Below, piece after piece: positions 54,533 to 63,832 of a DNA stretch of 64,000 nucleotides. How positions within the stretch are numbered: the stretch's first letter is position 1; each line of letters begins with the position of its first letter. Below the pieces are notes generated by a model. That model had not been told where the DNA came from. It saw only the letters and a list, made by a program, of their open reading frames with translations, and did no database searches. Made by a program: the position numbers and the translations under genes. The stretch lies in the NCBI GenBank assembly GCA_021155205.1, contig JAJNPS010000021.1, positions 186,001-250,000 on the forward strand, written 5' to 3'. Source of the stretch: Rhodobacterales bacterium. Lineage in GTDB: Bacteria; Pseudomonadota; Alphaproteobacteria; Rhodobacterales; Rhodobacteraceae.

Positions 54533-55765
54533 TCACACCTTCATGTCAAAGCCCAGGTGCTTGGCCACGGTAAAGATGTCCTTGTCGCCGCGCCCGCACA
54601 TGTTCATCACGATGATGTGCCCGGCAGGCAACGTCGGGGCAATCTTCATCACGTGGGCAAGCGCGTGGGACGGCTCCAGCGCGGGGATGATGCCTTCCAG
54701 CTTGCACGACAGCTGGAACGCCTCCAGCGCCTCGGCATCGGTGATGGACACATATTTCGCGCGGCCCGTATCATGCAGCCATGAATGTTCCGGCCCGATT
54801 CCGGGGTAATCGAGGCCCGCGCTGATCGAGAACCCTTCCAGTATCTGCCCGTCCGCATCCTGCAACAGGTAGGTCCGGTTGCCGTGCAGTACGCCAGGCC
54901 TGCCGCCGGTCAATGACGCGCAATGCTGTATCCGGTCGTCAACGCCCTTGCCGCCCGCCTCGACGCCGATGATGTTCACCGACGGATCGTCGAGGAACGG
55001 ATAAAAGAGACCCATCGCGTTCGACCCGCCGCCAATCGCCGCGATGATCGTATCGGGCAACCGCCCTTCGCCTTCCTGCTCGGCCATCTGCCAGCGCACT
55101 TCCTTGCCGATGATCGACTGGAAATCCCGCACCATCGCCGGATAGGGATGCGGCCCCGCCACCGTGCCGATGCAGTAAAACGTGTCTCGCACGTTCGTCA
55201 CCCAGTCGCGCAGGGCGTCGTTCATCGCGTCCTTCAGCGTCCCGCGACCGCTTGTCACCGGAATGACCTCGGCCCCCAAAAGGCGCATGCGGAACACGTT
55301 CGGCGCCTGGCGTTCCACATCATGCGCGCCCATGTAGACCACGCATTTCAACCCGAACTTGGCGCAGACAGTTGCCGTCGCCACCCCATGCTGGCCCGCA
55401 CCCGTTTCCGCGATGATCCGCGTCTTGCCCATGCGTCGCGCCAGGATGATCTGGCCCAGCACGTTGTTGATCTTGTGGGCGCCGGTATGGTTCAGCTCGT
55501 CCCGCTTTAGGTAGATTTTCGCGCCGCCCAGGTGCTTGGTCAGGCGTTCGGCGTAGTAGAGCGGCGAGGGACGGCCGACATAATGCTTCCAGAGCCAGTC
55601 CATCTCGGCCCAGAAATCCGGATCGGTCTTGGCGAATTCATAGCGCGCCTCAAGGTCAAGGATCAGCGGCATCAGCGTCTCGGAGACGAACCGCCCGCCG
55701 AACATGCCGAACCGACCCTGCTCATCAGGGCCGGTCATGAAGCTGTTGATCCCGTCCTCGGCCAT
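54533..55765 (-). CDS. trpB: Tryptophan synthase beta chain
   Basis: A 410-residue PLP enzyme that joins indole and serine. The PLP lysine is in HKINN (Lys98), preceded by [15 protein letters not shown], and [13 protein letters not shown] binds the phosphate. [13 protein letters not shown] and EPSHALAHV are also typical. GGAGAG lies 6 bases before ATG 55765. It follows trpF by 113 bp, the spacer holding a copy of the GGGGATATTT repeat. trpA is not in the window. Confidence 0.98.
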   Translation of the reverse strand: MAEDGINSFMTGPDEQGRFGMFGGRFVSETLMPLILDLEARYEFAKTDPDFWAEMDWLWKHYVGRPSPLYYAERLTKHLGGAKIYLKRDELNHTGAHKINNVLGQIILARRMGKTRIIAETGAGQHGVATATVCAKFGLKCVVYMGAHDVERQAPNVFRMRLLGAEVIPVTSGRGTLKDAMNDALRDWVTNVRDTFYCIGTVAGPHPYPAMVRDFQSIIGKEVRWQMAEQEGEGRLPDTIIAAIGGGSNAMGLFYPFLDDPSVNIIGVEAGGKGVDDRIQHCASLTGGRPGVLHGNRTYLLQDADGQILEGFSISAGLDYPGIGPEHSWLHDTGRAKYVSITDAEALEAFQLSCKLEGIIPALEPSHALAHVMKIAPTLPAGHIIVMNMCGRGDKDIFTVAKHLGFDMKV

Positions 55766-55843
55766 CGTCGCTCTCCCTGCTGTCACGCCGATCTAGCGCA
55801 GACCCCTGACAAAGGAAACCGCGCCGCATATTCCGGCTGACAC

Positions 55844-55862
55844 AAATATCCCCGCCGGAGGC
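55844..55862. repeat. 19-bp repeat copy in the trpF-trpB spacer
   Basis: AAATATCCCCGCCGGAGGC, identical to the copy inside ileS at 48525-48543. The minus strand reads GCCTCCGGCGGGGATATTT. Confidence 0.85.
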
Positions 55863-55878
55863 ACTCGCCAGAGACAGC

Positions 55879-56517
55879 CTATCCCGCCGCCGCCACAAGG
55901 GCCGCGATCTTGGCGTGGTCCTTCACCCCGGGCGCTGATTCCACGCCAGATGAGACATCGACCTGCCGTGCCCCGGTCAGACGGACCGCCTCGGCAACAT
56001 TCGCAGGCGTGAGTCCCCCGGCCAGCATCCAGGGCCGCAGCCACTTGCGCCCCACCAAGAGCCGCCAGTCAAAGGTCAACCCATTGCCGCCGGGCAGCAC
56101 CGCCCCTTTCGGCGGCTTGGCGTCGATCAGGATCTGGTCCGCCGCCAGGCTTATCTCCATCAGGCCCGCCAGATCGCCCTCATCAGCGACACCCACGGCC
56201 TTCATCACCGGCAGGCCATAGCGCGCCCGCACCTCGGCGACGCGCGCCGGGGTCTCATGCCCATGCAATTGCAGCATGTCGAACGGCATCGCGGCCACCA
56301 GTGCATCCAGCATGGCATCGTCGGCATCCACAACCAGCGCCACCTTGGCCAACCCTGCGGGGGCCGCCAGCGCCAGGTCGCGCGCCTGATCCGGCGTCAC
56401 GAAGCGGGGGGATCTGGGAAAGAAATTGAACCCGACATAGGCTGCCCCCGCATCCGCCGATGCGCGAACGTCGCCCGGCGTCCTGACGCCGCAGATCTTG
56501 ACCCTGACGCGCCCCAT
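55879..56517 (-). CDS. trpF: Phosphoribosylanthranilate isomerase
   Basis: A 212-residue beta/alpha-barrel enzyme of tryptophan synthesis. The catalytic Cys is in VKICGVRTP (Cys9); [28 protein letters not shown] and the C-terminal [15 protein letters not shown] are family motifs. The ATG at 56517 overlaps the lapA stop in TGATG, showing coupled translation. Confidence 0.97.
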   Translation of the reverse strand: MGRVRVKICGVRTPGDVRASADAGAAYVGFNFFPRSPRFVTPDQARDLALAAPAGLAKVALVVDADDAMLDALVAAMPFDMLQLHGHETPARVAEVRARYGLPVMKAVGVADEGDLAGLMEISLAADQILIDAKPPKGAVLPGGNGLTFDWRLLVGRKWLRPWMLAGGLTPANVAEAVRLTGARQVDVSSGVESAPGVKDHAKIAALVAAAG

Positions 56518-56876
56518 CAGCGTCCCTTGGGCCGATCCAGCAGGGCCAGAACCTCGTCCTGCGGTCCCAGCTTGTCTTCGCGCAGCTGTGCCAGTTCGCG
56601 TTCCAGCCGGGACACTTCGCGCGCCTTGCTGCTGGCGGTGCTGCGGTGCTTGGTCTCGCGCAACCACTCCCAGACGAATCCGATCAGAAGTCCCGCCACA
56701 ATGCCGCCGAAAATCACCAGGAACAACGGCACCTCTGCCGCAAGATCGCGCCCGACAAATGTTGCCAAGTCGGCCGGCAAAACCTGCACCCGCACCGGCG
56801 CACGGTTGGCCAGCGCCACGGTCAAAAGACCGATGCCAACTGCCACAAGCAGGACAAGGCGCGCATACCGGATCAT
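56517..56876 (-). CDS. lapA: LapA-domain (DUF1049) inner-membrane protein
   Basis: A 119-residue protein with two membrane helices (about 4-24 and 46-70) and a cytoplasmic coiled coil with [18 protein letters not shown] at the end. This is the LapA/DUF1049 layout, linked in E. coli to lipopolysaccharide assembly control through LapB and FtsH. It lies 71 bp after ihfB and overlaps trpF. Confidence 0.88.
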   Translation of the reverse strand: MIRYARLVLLVAVGIGLLTVALANRAPVRVQVLPADLATFVGRDLAAEVPLFLVIFGGIVAGLLIGFVWEWLRETKHRSTASSKAREVSRLERELAQLREDKLGPQDEVLALLDRPKGR

Positions 56877-56947
56877 CCGAACACCATCCCGAGACTGTCG
56901 ATGGCCCAACTATTGCGGCATCCGGCGGCGCGGCGCAACCGGGGTCG

Positions 56948-57229
56948 TCAGTTGCCGTTCAGCCGGTCGCGCAACAGCTTGCCGGTCTTGAAGAACGGCA
57001 CCTTCTTGTCCTCGACCTGGACCGGCTCGCCGGTGCGGGGATTGCGGCCCAGCCTTGCATCGCGCGCCTTGACCGAAAACGCGCCGAAACCGCGCAGTTC
57101 CACCCGGTCGCCCTTGGCCAGCGCGTCGATGATCTCTTCAAAGACCGTGTTGACGATACGCTCCACATGGCGCTGCGTCAGGTGTGGATTGTCGTCCGTG
57201 ATCTTCTGGATCAGTTCGGATCGGATCAT
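56948..57229 (-). CDS. ihfB: Integration host factor beta subunit
   Basis: A 93-residue DNA-bending protein. [37 protein letters not shown] and [20 protein letters not shown] are characteristic of IhfB, including the Pro in the beta arm (NPRTG). It pairs with IhfA. ATG 57229 has GGGGGGACG upstream. It follows rpsA, a pairing seen in most proteobacteria. Confidence 0.97.
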   Translation of the reverse strand: MIRSELIQKITDDNPHLTQRHVERIVNTVFEEIIDALAKGDRVELRGFGAFSVKARDARLGRNPRTGEPVQVEDKKVPFFKTGKLLRDRLNGN

Positions 57230-57354
57230 GTATCGTCCCCCCAAGGTGGTTCGGCCCTACCGGGCAGCGGCCGCCAACCATATTTTGTGCACCGGACTAT
57301 AGCCAAGAAATGGCGTCGCACAAATGAAAACAAAGGGAAATCGTGCCAAAGCAA

Positions 57355-57378
57355 GGGCCCCGTCCTGCAACGGGGCCC
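57355..57378. terminator. Hairpin between rpsA and ihfB
   Basis: GGGCCCCGT-CCTGCA-ACGGGGCCC: a 9-bp stem 35 bp after the rpsA stop. On the minus strand it is followed by TTGCTTTGG, a weak T-rich stretch, so partial termination of rpsA before ihfB is likely. Confidence 0.65.
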
Positions 57379-57412
57379 CTTTTGTCATTTAGTCTGAATT
57401 AATGCGTGCCGA

Positions 57413-59098
57413 TCAGCTGCGATCAGCCTTGAGCGCCGCACCAAGGATATCCCCCAGCGACGCGCCCGAATCAGACGACCCGTACTGTTCGACCGCCTCT
57501 TTCTCTTCGGCGATCTCGCGTGCCTTTATCGACAGACCCAGCTTGCGGGTCTTGGGGTCGATGTTGGTGACGCGCACGTCAACCTTGTCGCCGACCTGGA
57601 ACCGCTCGGGGCGCTGGTCTGCGCGGTCGCGCGACAGGTCGCTGCGGCGGATGAAGGACTTGGCCGCGTTGTATTCGACCTCGATCCCGCCTTCCTCGAC
57701 CGCCGTCACGGTGACGGTGATGATCGTGCCACGCTTCACGCCGTCCACGGCATCGGTGAAGTTGTCCTCACCCAGTGCCTTGACCGACAGGCTGATGCGT
57801 TCCTTCTCCACATCCACCTCGGTAACTGACGCCTTGACGGTATCGCCCTTGCGATAGTTCTGGATGGCATCCTCGCCACGCTGGTCCCACGACAGGTCCG
57901 ACAGATGGACCATGCCGTCGATGTCGTTGTCGAGACCGACGAACAGACCGAATTCGGTAATGTTCTTGACTTCGCCTTCGATGACAGCACCCACGGGATG
58001 CGTTTCCGCAAAAACCTCCCACGGGTTGCGCTGGGTCTGCTTCAGGCCCAGCGACACGCGACGCTTGGCGCTGTCGATCTCCAGCACCATGACCTCGACT
58101 TCCTGACTGGTCGAGACGATCTTGCCGGGATGGACGTTCTTCTTGGTCCAGGACATTTCGCTGACATGGACCAACCCCTCGACCCCTGCTTCCAGCTCCA
58201 CGAAGGCGCCGTAATCGGTGATGTTGGTGACGCGGCCCTTGTGAACCGTGCCGATGGCATACATCTTTTCAACGGCATCCCACGGATCGGACTGCAGCTG
58301 CTTCATGCCCAGGGAAATGCGGTGGGTTTCCTTGTTGATCTTGATGACCTGCACTTTGACGGTCTCGCCAATGGCAAGGATTTCCGACGGGTGGTTGACG
58401 CGACGCCACGCCATGTCGGTGACGTGCAACAGGCCGTCCACACCGCCGAGGTCCACGAACGCACCGTATTCGGTGATGTTCTTGACCACGCCGTCGACGG
58501 TCTGGCCTTCGGTCAGGTTGCCGATCACTTCGGCGCGCTGTTCGGCACGCGACTCTTCCAGGATCGCGCGGCGCGAGACAACGATATTGCCGCGGCGACG
58601 GTCCATTTTCAAAATCTGGAACGGCTGCTTCATCCCCATCAGCGGGCCGGCGTCACGCACCGGACGGACGTCAACCTGGCTGCCCGGCAGGAACGCCACA
58701 GCGCCACCAAGATCGACCGTAAAGCCGCCTTTGACACGACCAAAGATCGCGCCGTCGACGCGGGTCTCGGAGGCATAGGCTTTTTCCAGACGGTCCCAGG
58801 CCTCTTCGCGGCGGGCTTTCTCGCGGCTGATCTGGGCTTCGCCCTTGGCGTTCTCCACGCGATCAAGATAGACCTCGACCTCGTCGCCGACCTTGATGTC
58901 GGGGGCCTGTTCGCCGGGATTGGTGAATTCCTTCAGGTCGATGCGGCCTTCCATCTTGTAGCCGACATCGATGATGGCCTGGCCCGCCTCGATGGCTATC
59001 ACGCGGCCTTTGACGACAGTGCCCTCTTCGGGGGTGTCGATCTCGAAGCTTTCCTTCAACAGGGCTTCGAAGTCTTCCATGGTTGCTTTAGCGCACAT
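57413..59098 (-). CDS. rpsA: Ribosomal protein S1
   Basis: A 561-residue protein with six S1 RNA-binding repeats. Repeats three to six carry variants of the G-x-V-x-N-I-T-E/D-Y/F-G-A-F-V pattern (for example VKNITEYGAFVDLGGVDGLL and VTNITDYGAFVELEAGVEGL). S1 recruits mRNA to the 30S subunit. ATG 59098 is used with AAGGA about 12 bases upstream; an internal ATG six codons later lacks one. The 183-bp leader could hold the autoregulatory site known from S1 genes. Confidence 0.97.
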   Translation of the reverse strand: MCAKATMEDFEALLKESFEIDTPEEGTVVKGRVIAIEAGQAIIDVGYKMEGRIDLKEFTNPGEQAPDIKVGDEVEVYLDRVENAKGEAQISREKARREEAWDRLEKAYASETRVDGAIFGRVKGGFTVDLGGAVAFLPGSQVDVRPVRDAGPLMGMKQPFQILKMDRRRGNIVVSRRAILEESRAEQRAEVIGNLTEGQTVDGVVKNITEYGAFVDLGGVDGLLHVTDMAWRRVNHPSEILAIGETVKVQVIKINKETHRISLGMKQLQSDPWDAVEKMYAIGTVHKGRVTNITDYGAFVELEAGVEGLVHVSEMSWTKKNVHPGKIVSTSQEVEVMVLEIDSAKRRVSLGLKQTQRNPWEVFAETHPVGAVIEGEVKNITEFGLFVGLDNDIDGMVHLSDLSWDQRGEDAIQNYRKGDTVKASVTEVDVEKERISLSVKALGEDNFTDAVDGVKRGTIITVTVTAVEEGGIEVEYNAAKSFIRRSDLSRDRADQRPERFQVGDKVDVRVTNIDPKTRKLGLSIKAREIAEEKEAVEQYGSSDSGASLGDILGAALKADRS

Positions 59099-59185
59099 AT
59101 AGATCAGTTTCCTTTTCTCGTCTTTTCACTGGCCATGCGGTTGGCTCCGCCGGTCTTTGGATGGGTCCTGACTCACGCCGCACAA

Positions 59186-59206
59186 TGTCCTGCGAAATTC
59201 AGGACA
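59186..59206. other. Small hairpin upstream of rpsA
   Basis: TGTCCTG-CGAAATT-CAGGACA: a 7-bp perfect stem about 90 bp before the rpsA start, in the spacer between the capsule-type gene and rpsA. Whether it is in the rpsA leader or upstream of the promoter is unknown. Confidence 0.45.
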
Positions 59207-59281
59207 ACACGCGCCACCGCAAGGAATGGCGGGCCTATAGACGCTTTGGCGTGGGCTGGCAAGAAAGATGGAACAGACGGG

Positions 59282-60253
59282 TCAGTCCAGCAGACCAAGG
59301 CGCGCAGGCGGAAAAGCCGCCGCCGCAAAGATCGTCCATATCCGGTCAGCCAGCGCGCGATCGCCCAGCCACAAGCACTGGTCGTGAAAATACCAGTAAA
59401 GGAATGCCGCATAGTCGCGGGGCCGTGCCAGCGCACGGTCCAGCGCGGGGGCAAATTCCTCGGGGCGGGTGACGGTTTCCGCGACGAAATGGAAATCCGA
59501 CTTGCCTAACAGGATCGCGGGCGTGCCGTGCATGAGGCCTTCGATGGCGGCGGCGGAGTTCACCGAAACCGTCGCGCAGGCGGACGCAAGCAGGTCATGC
59601 ACATTAGCGTCGACCTGCGTCAGCGGCAGGCCTTGCGTCCGCAGCCGGGCGATCAGCGCCAGCCCTTCCTCAGGTTTAAGCGGATGCGGCTTGACCCAGA
59701 CCGCGCGCCCGCCCGCCCCGGCGCAGACCGCGCGCAGCATGGCTTCGGGCCGCAGATGCGCCTGTCCGCGCGCATAGGGGGCGGGGCCCTGCAGAAAGAC
59801 CGCGATGCCGCCCGGCGGCAAATCAGCCCGCTTGGCCGCTTGCCGGTAGCGCGACCGGCGCGGCAGCACGAACCGCGCGCGCAGGGCCTTCAGATGGGAT
59901 GCCGCCGCAATCGGGTCAATGGCGGTCGCGTCGAACGCCTTGCCCCCGATGCTGCTGTTGGCCTGCACGCCCTGCGGGTCAAGATGCCAGTAATCCGCCA
60001 GATAGGCCGTCGCCGCGTTCAGATAGCCGGGGCCGACCGCCGCCCCGTTGTTCACGATGTGCAGATCGCCGTCCGGGAGCGCGCGCCCCTGAGCATCGCG
60101 CGCAATGTCCGGCGGCGCCAACATGACGCGGCCGCCACGCGACACCACCAGATCCCGGATGATGTGGTAGATCATCGGACGGTCGGGCTTTGCCAGCAGC
60201 GCATGATAGCGGTCAGGGACGTGAAAAATCACCGATGCGGCGGCAGGCGTCAT
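59282..60253 (-). CDS. Capsule-type polysaccharide biosynthesis/export protein (KpsC/KpsS-like)
   Basis: A 323-residue soluble protein. AVWVKPHPLKPEEGLALI, then VDANVHDLLASACATVSVNS, AAIEGLMHGTPAILLGKSDF and HFVAETV resemble the C-terminal nucleotide-sugar-binding part of the KpsC/KpsS (Capsule_synth) proteins. The N-terminal half is less familiar. The start ATG overlaps the cmk stop in TGATG, so it is read with cmk. It is alone: no other capsule genes are nearby. Which polysaccharide it serves is unknown. Confidence 0.72.
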   Translation of the reverse strand: MTPAAASVIFHVPDRYHALLAKPDRPMIYHIIRDLVVSRGGRVMLAPPDIARDAQGRALPDGDLHIVNNGAAVGPGYLNAATAYLADYWHLDPQGVQANSSIGGKAFDATAIDPIAAASHLKALRARFVLPRRSRYRQAAKRADLPPGGIAVFLQGPAPYARGQAHLRPEAMLRAVCAGAGGRAVWVKPHPLKPEEGLALIARLRTQGLPLTQVDANVHDLLASACATVSVNSAAAIEGLMHGTPAILLGKSDFHFVAETVTRPEEFAPALDRALARPRDYAAFLYWYFHDQCLWLGDRALADRIWTIFAAAAFPPARLGLLD

Positions 60254-60849
60254 CAGGGGTGCATGCGGCGGAGCGCCGCCTCGACAACGGCCACCGCCCG
60301 CGCGACCGCCTCGTCGACGCCCATCACGCTGGTATCCAGCACGATGGCGTCTGCGGCAGGGCGAAGGGGCGCATCCGCGCGGCCCATGTCGCGGGCGTCA
60401 CGCTCCACCACTTCGGCCAGAACCTGCGCCTCATCCCCTCCGACCTCCAGCCACCGGCGATGCGCGCGAACTTCGGCGCTGGCGGTCACATAGAGTTTCA
60501 CCTCGGCCTCGGGGCAGATCACCGTGCCGATGTCGCGCCCGTCCAGAACCGCGCCGCCCTTGGCCCTTGCGATGCGGCGCTGGAAATCGACCAGTGCCGC
60601 CCGGACCTCGGGGATCACGGCGACACGGCTGGCGGCTTGTCCCGCCGCCATCGACCGCAGGTCGTCCCGCGCAAGGTCGGCCAGCGTCAGTGCCTTTGCC
60701 ACAAGAACGGGATCACCGCCCCTGATCCCCACGGCCCGGTACAAAAGCCCCGTATCCAGATGCGCAAAGCCGAACCGCGCGGCCACCGCACGCGCGATGG
60801 TCCCCTTGCCCGCCGCTGCAGGTCCGTCGATGGCGACGGTAAAGATCAT
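60253..60849 (-). CDS. cmk: Cytidylate kinase
   Basis: A 198-residue kinase phosphorylating CMP/dCMP. The P-loop GPAAAGKGT is at 9-17, and [32 protein letters not shown] and [19 protein letters not shown] are Cmk motifs. Its ATG at 60849 overlaps the stop of the CatA-like gene (60846) in ATGA. In many bacteria cmk lies directly before rpsA; here the capsule-type gene is between them. Confidence 0.96.
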   Translation of the reverse strand: MIFTVAIDGPAAAGKGTIARAVAARFGFAHLDTGLLYRAVGIRGGDPVLVAKALTLADLARDDLRSMAAGQAASRVAVIPEVRAALVDFQRRIARAKGGAVLDGRDIGTVICPEAEVKLYVTASAEVRAHRRWLEVGGDEAQVLAEVVERDARDMGRADAPLRPAADAIVLDTSVMGVDEAVARAVAVVEAALRRMHP

Positions 60850-61478
60850 GCCAGTCTGTCCACCGCCGCCTGCACCGCCGTGAAATAGTCCCCCACCTGC
60901 CGTCCGTCGACCAGCGCGTGATGCACCTCGATGGTCATCGCCATCGACCGGCGGCCACCACTTTCGACAAACTTGCCCCATGACACCCGGGGAATGCAGT
61001 CCTGCGCATGCGGCAGCGCGTTGTTGATCGAGGTATAGTCGAGCCATGGCATGCACGAGAGATAGGCCAGATCATCGCGCTGGCCGGTATTCGCGTTCAA
61101 GTCGCCGCCGACTGCGACCTTGGCGATGATCGTTTCGGCGCTGGTATCAAAGCGGCTAAAGTCCGGGTCGAACGGCACATAGGCATAGCGGAAATTTCCG
61201 TCCGGTAGGGGAACCGTCATTGAAAGGTCGATCCGGTCATATTGTGTGACCTGATCGCCACGAAACCGCATGCAAAGTTCCGGCACGGCATGGATGCCCG
61301 CGCCGATGGCGTAAAGACAGGCTCGGTAGGGTGAAATCCCCGATGCCTTGCGTCGGGCCAGCAGACACGTCACGTCGATGCGCGAGGTGACGGCGTAGTG
61401 CGGCTTTTCATAGGTCCGAAAGAACCGGAACTGATCGGCGCGGGGCCAGGTCGCCAGATCGACAAGACGGCTTGCCAT
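60846..61478 (-). CDS. CatA-like (chloramphenicol acetyltransferase fold) acyltransferase
   Basis: A 210-residue protein of the type A chloramphenicol acetyltransferase family. The catalytic motif is [15 protein letters not shown] (HH-x3-DG) near residue 185, and [19 protein letters not shown] near the start is the family N-terminus, followed by a FDP-type loop in [15 protein letters not shown]. Whether it acetylates chloramphenicol or another hydroxyl compound cannot be told. It lies 9 bp after aroA and overlaps cmk, inside a housekeeping operon. Confidence 0.85.
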   Translation of the reverse strand: MASRLVDLATWPRADQFRFFRTYEKPHYAVTSRIDVTCLLARRKASGISPYRACLYAIGAGIHAVPELCMRFRGDQVTQYDRIDLSMTVPLPDGNFRYAYVPFDPDFSRFDTSAETIIAKVAVGGDLNANTGQRDDLAYLSCMPWLDYTSINNALPHAQDCIPRVSWGKFVESGGRRSMAMTIEVHHALVDGRQVGDYFTAVQAAVDRLA

Positions 61479-61487
61479 CCCTGCCCC

Positions 61488-62840
61488 CTATCGGCTGTCG
61501 CGGCTGAGCGTTGCACCCAGTCCCGTCATCAACCCCTCGAAGATCGGGAACGAAGTGACGATGGGGCTGGCATCATCCACCGAAACCGGCTTTTTCGCCG
61601 CCATGCCGCAAACAAGAAAGCTCATGGCGATGCGGTGGTCCAGATGGGTCGCACAGGTGGCGCCACCCGGCACGCCGCCCGGCCCCATGCCGTATACGAT
61701 CAGTGTATCTGCATCTTCCTCGACCCGGACGCCGGAGGCCTCCAGCCCCCGCGCCATCGCGTCGATGCGGTCGCTTTCCTTGACCCGCAGTTCCTTGACG
61801 CCCCGCATCACCGTGCGCCCCGTGGCGAACGCGGCTACCACCGACAGGATCGGATATTCGTCGATCATGCTGGGCGCGCGTTCGGGGGGCACCTCGATCC
61901 CCTTCATGTTGCCGCTGAATCGCACCCGCAGGTCTGCCACCGGCTCGCCCCCCTCGGTCCGGGGATTCTGGAAGTCGATTTCGGCACCCATCTCGACCAG
62001 TGTCAGGTACAGCCCGTTGCGCGTCAGGTTCTGGCTGACTCCGGGCACAAGGATGTCCGACCCCTCGACGATCAGCGCCGCCGAGACCGGAAACGCCGCC
62101 GAGGAGGGATCGCGCGGCACAGCAACCGTCTGGGGCCGCAGGTCGGGCTGGCCGACCAAGGTGATGACATTACCTTCGGCGGTCTTTTCCAAGGTCACTT
62201 CCGCGCCAAAGCCCCGCAGCATCCGCTCCGAATGGTCCCGCGTCGCCTCGCGCTCGATCACCACCGTTTCGCCCGGCGCATTCAGCCCCGCCAGCAGCAC
62301 CGCCGACTTCACCTGCGCCGACGCAACCGGCAGCGCATAGCGCACCGGCACCGGATTGGCCGCCCCCACCACCGTCATCGGCAGCCGACCACCGTGCCGA
62401 CCATAGGCCTGCGCGCCGAACAGCGACAAGGGCTCCGTCACCCGGCCCATCGGGCGCTTGCGCAAGCTGGCATCGCCCGTGAACGTCGCCGTCATCGCCG
62501 TCGTGGCCATGCACCCCATGATCAGGCGCACACCCGTCCCGCTGTTGCCGCAGTCGATGACATCGGCAGGCTCGCGGAACCCGCCGACGCCGACACCATG
62601 CACCGACCAGTCACCGGGTCCAGCTTGCGTCACCTCCGCCCCGAAGGCGCGCATGGCCGACGCCGTGTCCAGCACATCCTGCCCTTCCAGGAGGCCGGTG
62701 ATCCTTGTTTCGCCCACCGCCATCGCACCAAAGATCAGCGCGCGGTGGCTGATCGACTTGTCGCCGGGGATCAGGGCCGTGCCGCGCAAAGGACCCGACT
62801 TCAAGGCCGTCATCGGCTGGGCTGAGGCATGGGCGGACAT
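61488..62840 (-). CDS. aroA: EPSP synthase, class II (3-phosphoshikimate 1-carboxyvinyltransferase)
   Basis: A 450-residue shikimate-pathway enzyme. Class II motifs are [10 protein letters not shown] (26-35), [36 protein letters not shown] and SQNLTRNGL, closely resembling the CP4-type enzymes. At the position of CP4 Ala100 it has Gly101 ([10 protein letters not shown]). The ATG at 62840 is chosen because readings further upstream would cross the palindromes at 62902-62943. It is first of aroA - CatA-like - cmk - capsule-type, with tight junctions. Confidence 0.96.
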   Translation of the reverse strand: MSAHASAQPMTALKSGPLRGTALIPGDKSISHRALIFGAMAVGETRITGLLEGQDVLDTASAMRAFGAEVTQAGPGDWSVHGVGVGGFREPADVIDCGNSGTGVRLIMGCMATTAMTATFTGDASLRKRPMGRVTEPLSLFGAQAYGRHGGRLPMTVVGAANPVPVRYALPVASAQVKSAVLLAGLNAPGETVVIEREATRDHSERMLRGFGAEVTLEKTAEGNVITLVGQPDLRPQTVAVPRDPSSAAFPVSAALIVEGSDILVPGVSQNLTRNGLYLTLVEMGAEIDFQNPRTEGGEPVADLRVRFSGNMKGIEVPPERAPSMIDEYPILSVVAAFATGRTVMRGVKELRVKESDRIDAMARGLEASGVRVEEDADTLIVYGMGPGGVPGGATCATHLDHRIAMSFLVCGMAAKKPVSVDDASPIVTSFPIFEGLMTGLGATLSRDSR

Positions 62841-62901
62841 CGGGAACTCCTCGGATTGCGCGGGTCTGATAGCGCAAGGTGGACAAAGGGTCCATCGGCC
62901 C

Positions 62902-62943
62902 AAATTCCTTCGAAGGAATTTGCAAAAATCTTCGAAGATTTTT
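62902..62943. repeat. Two adjacent perfect 20-bp palindromes (trmB terminator region)
   Basis: AAATTCCTTCGAAGGAATTT (62902-62921) and AAAAATCTTCGAAGATTTTT (62924-62943), separated by GC. Both are perfect and share the centre TTCGAA. They begin 4 bp after the trmB stop on the minus strand and lie 62 bp before aroA. A terminator role for trmB is likely. Confidence 0.8.
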
Positions 62944-62946
62944 ATC

Positions 62947-63633
62947 CTAGACCCGCCGGAAGGTAAGGTAATGCGGCCGCCGCCCCTCGCGCAGCGCTTT
63001 TTGCTCATAGCGCGTCGACACCCAGTCATCCCAGGGCATACCGCCCTGCCGCTCCAGCACAAATCCCGCGCGCGGCACTTCTTCCAGCGTCTGGCGGACA
63101 TAGTCGGGGATGTCGGTCGCCACCCGGAACTCCGCCCCGGGCTGCACGACGCGGGCAAGGGCGTCCAGGTACTCAGGAGTTACGAACCGCCGCCGGTGAT
63201 GCCGCGCCTTGGGCCAGGGGTCGGGATAGTTCAGGAACACCTTTGCCACCGAAGCGTCGGGCAGCACCTCGAACAGATCACGCACGTCGCCTGGATGGAT
63301 CGCCAGATTGTCGAGGCCGCCGTCCCGCACCTTGCCCAGCAGCATCGCGATGCCGTTCACATATGGCTCGGCCCCCAGCAGGAACGTGCCGCGGTTGGCC
63401 GCTGCCATATGCACCAGATGCTCGCCGCCGCCAAAGCCGACCTCCAGCCACAGGGGCCGCCCGCCGGTGATCGCGGCCACGGCCAGCGGCGCTCGCGCAG
63501 GGTTGTCCTCGCGCGTGATGCCCTTGACCGACAAAGGCTCCAGCCCCTCGGCCAGATAGGCCTTCTGGCTGGCCCGCAGGGTCTTGCCCCGGATGCGGCC
63601 ATAGAAGTTGCGGCGTTGGACCGACACTGACAC
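62947..63633 (-). CDS. trmB: tRNA (guanine-N7-)-methyltransferase
   Basis: A 228-residue SAM-dependent enzyme modifying G46 of t[21 protein letters not shown] is the SAM motif; [20 protein letters not shown] is the TrmB signature with the catalytic Asp. A GTG start at 63633 (the second GTG is six bases later) has no better alternative. In some relatives trmB follows metK, but here only a spacer is seen upstream. Confidence 0.95.
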   Translation of the reverse strand: MSVSVQRRNFYGRIRGKTLRASQKAYLAEGLEPLSVKGITREDNPARAPLAVAAITGGRPLWLEVGFGGGEHLVHMAAANRGTFLLGAEPYVNGIAMLLGKVRDGGLDNLAIHPGDVRDLFEVLPDASVAKVFLNYPDPWPKARHHRRRFVTPEYLDALARVVQPGAEFRVATDIPDYVRQTLEEVPRAGFVLERQGGMPWDDWVSTRYEQKALREGRRPHYLTFRRV

Positions 63634-63832
63634 GAAAAACCCCGGATAGGATTGCAGGCTTCAAGCAGAGGCGGAGCGAAGGGTCAAGCGGACTGCCCGC
63701 GACGTCAGCCGTTCATCCCCCCGCAACGACATGGAACCGTGGCAATACTTCCGCCCGCAAAGATGCTACAATGGTTCTTGGCTGCAGCCTGCAGGCATCG
63801 GGCCGCAAGGCTGCGCCTTTGGGGGGACACAA

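Noticed and set aside
63634..63832. Possible SAM riboswitch upstream of trmB
   Set aside because: In some relatives a SAM-responsive element precedes metK near trmB, but metK is not next to trmB here and I could not identify the conserved core in this spacer.
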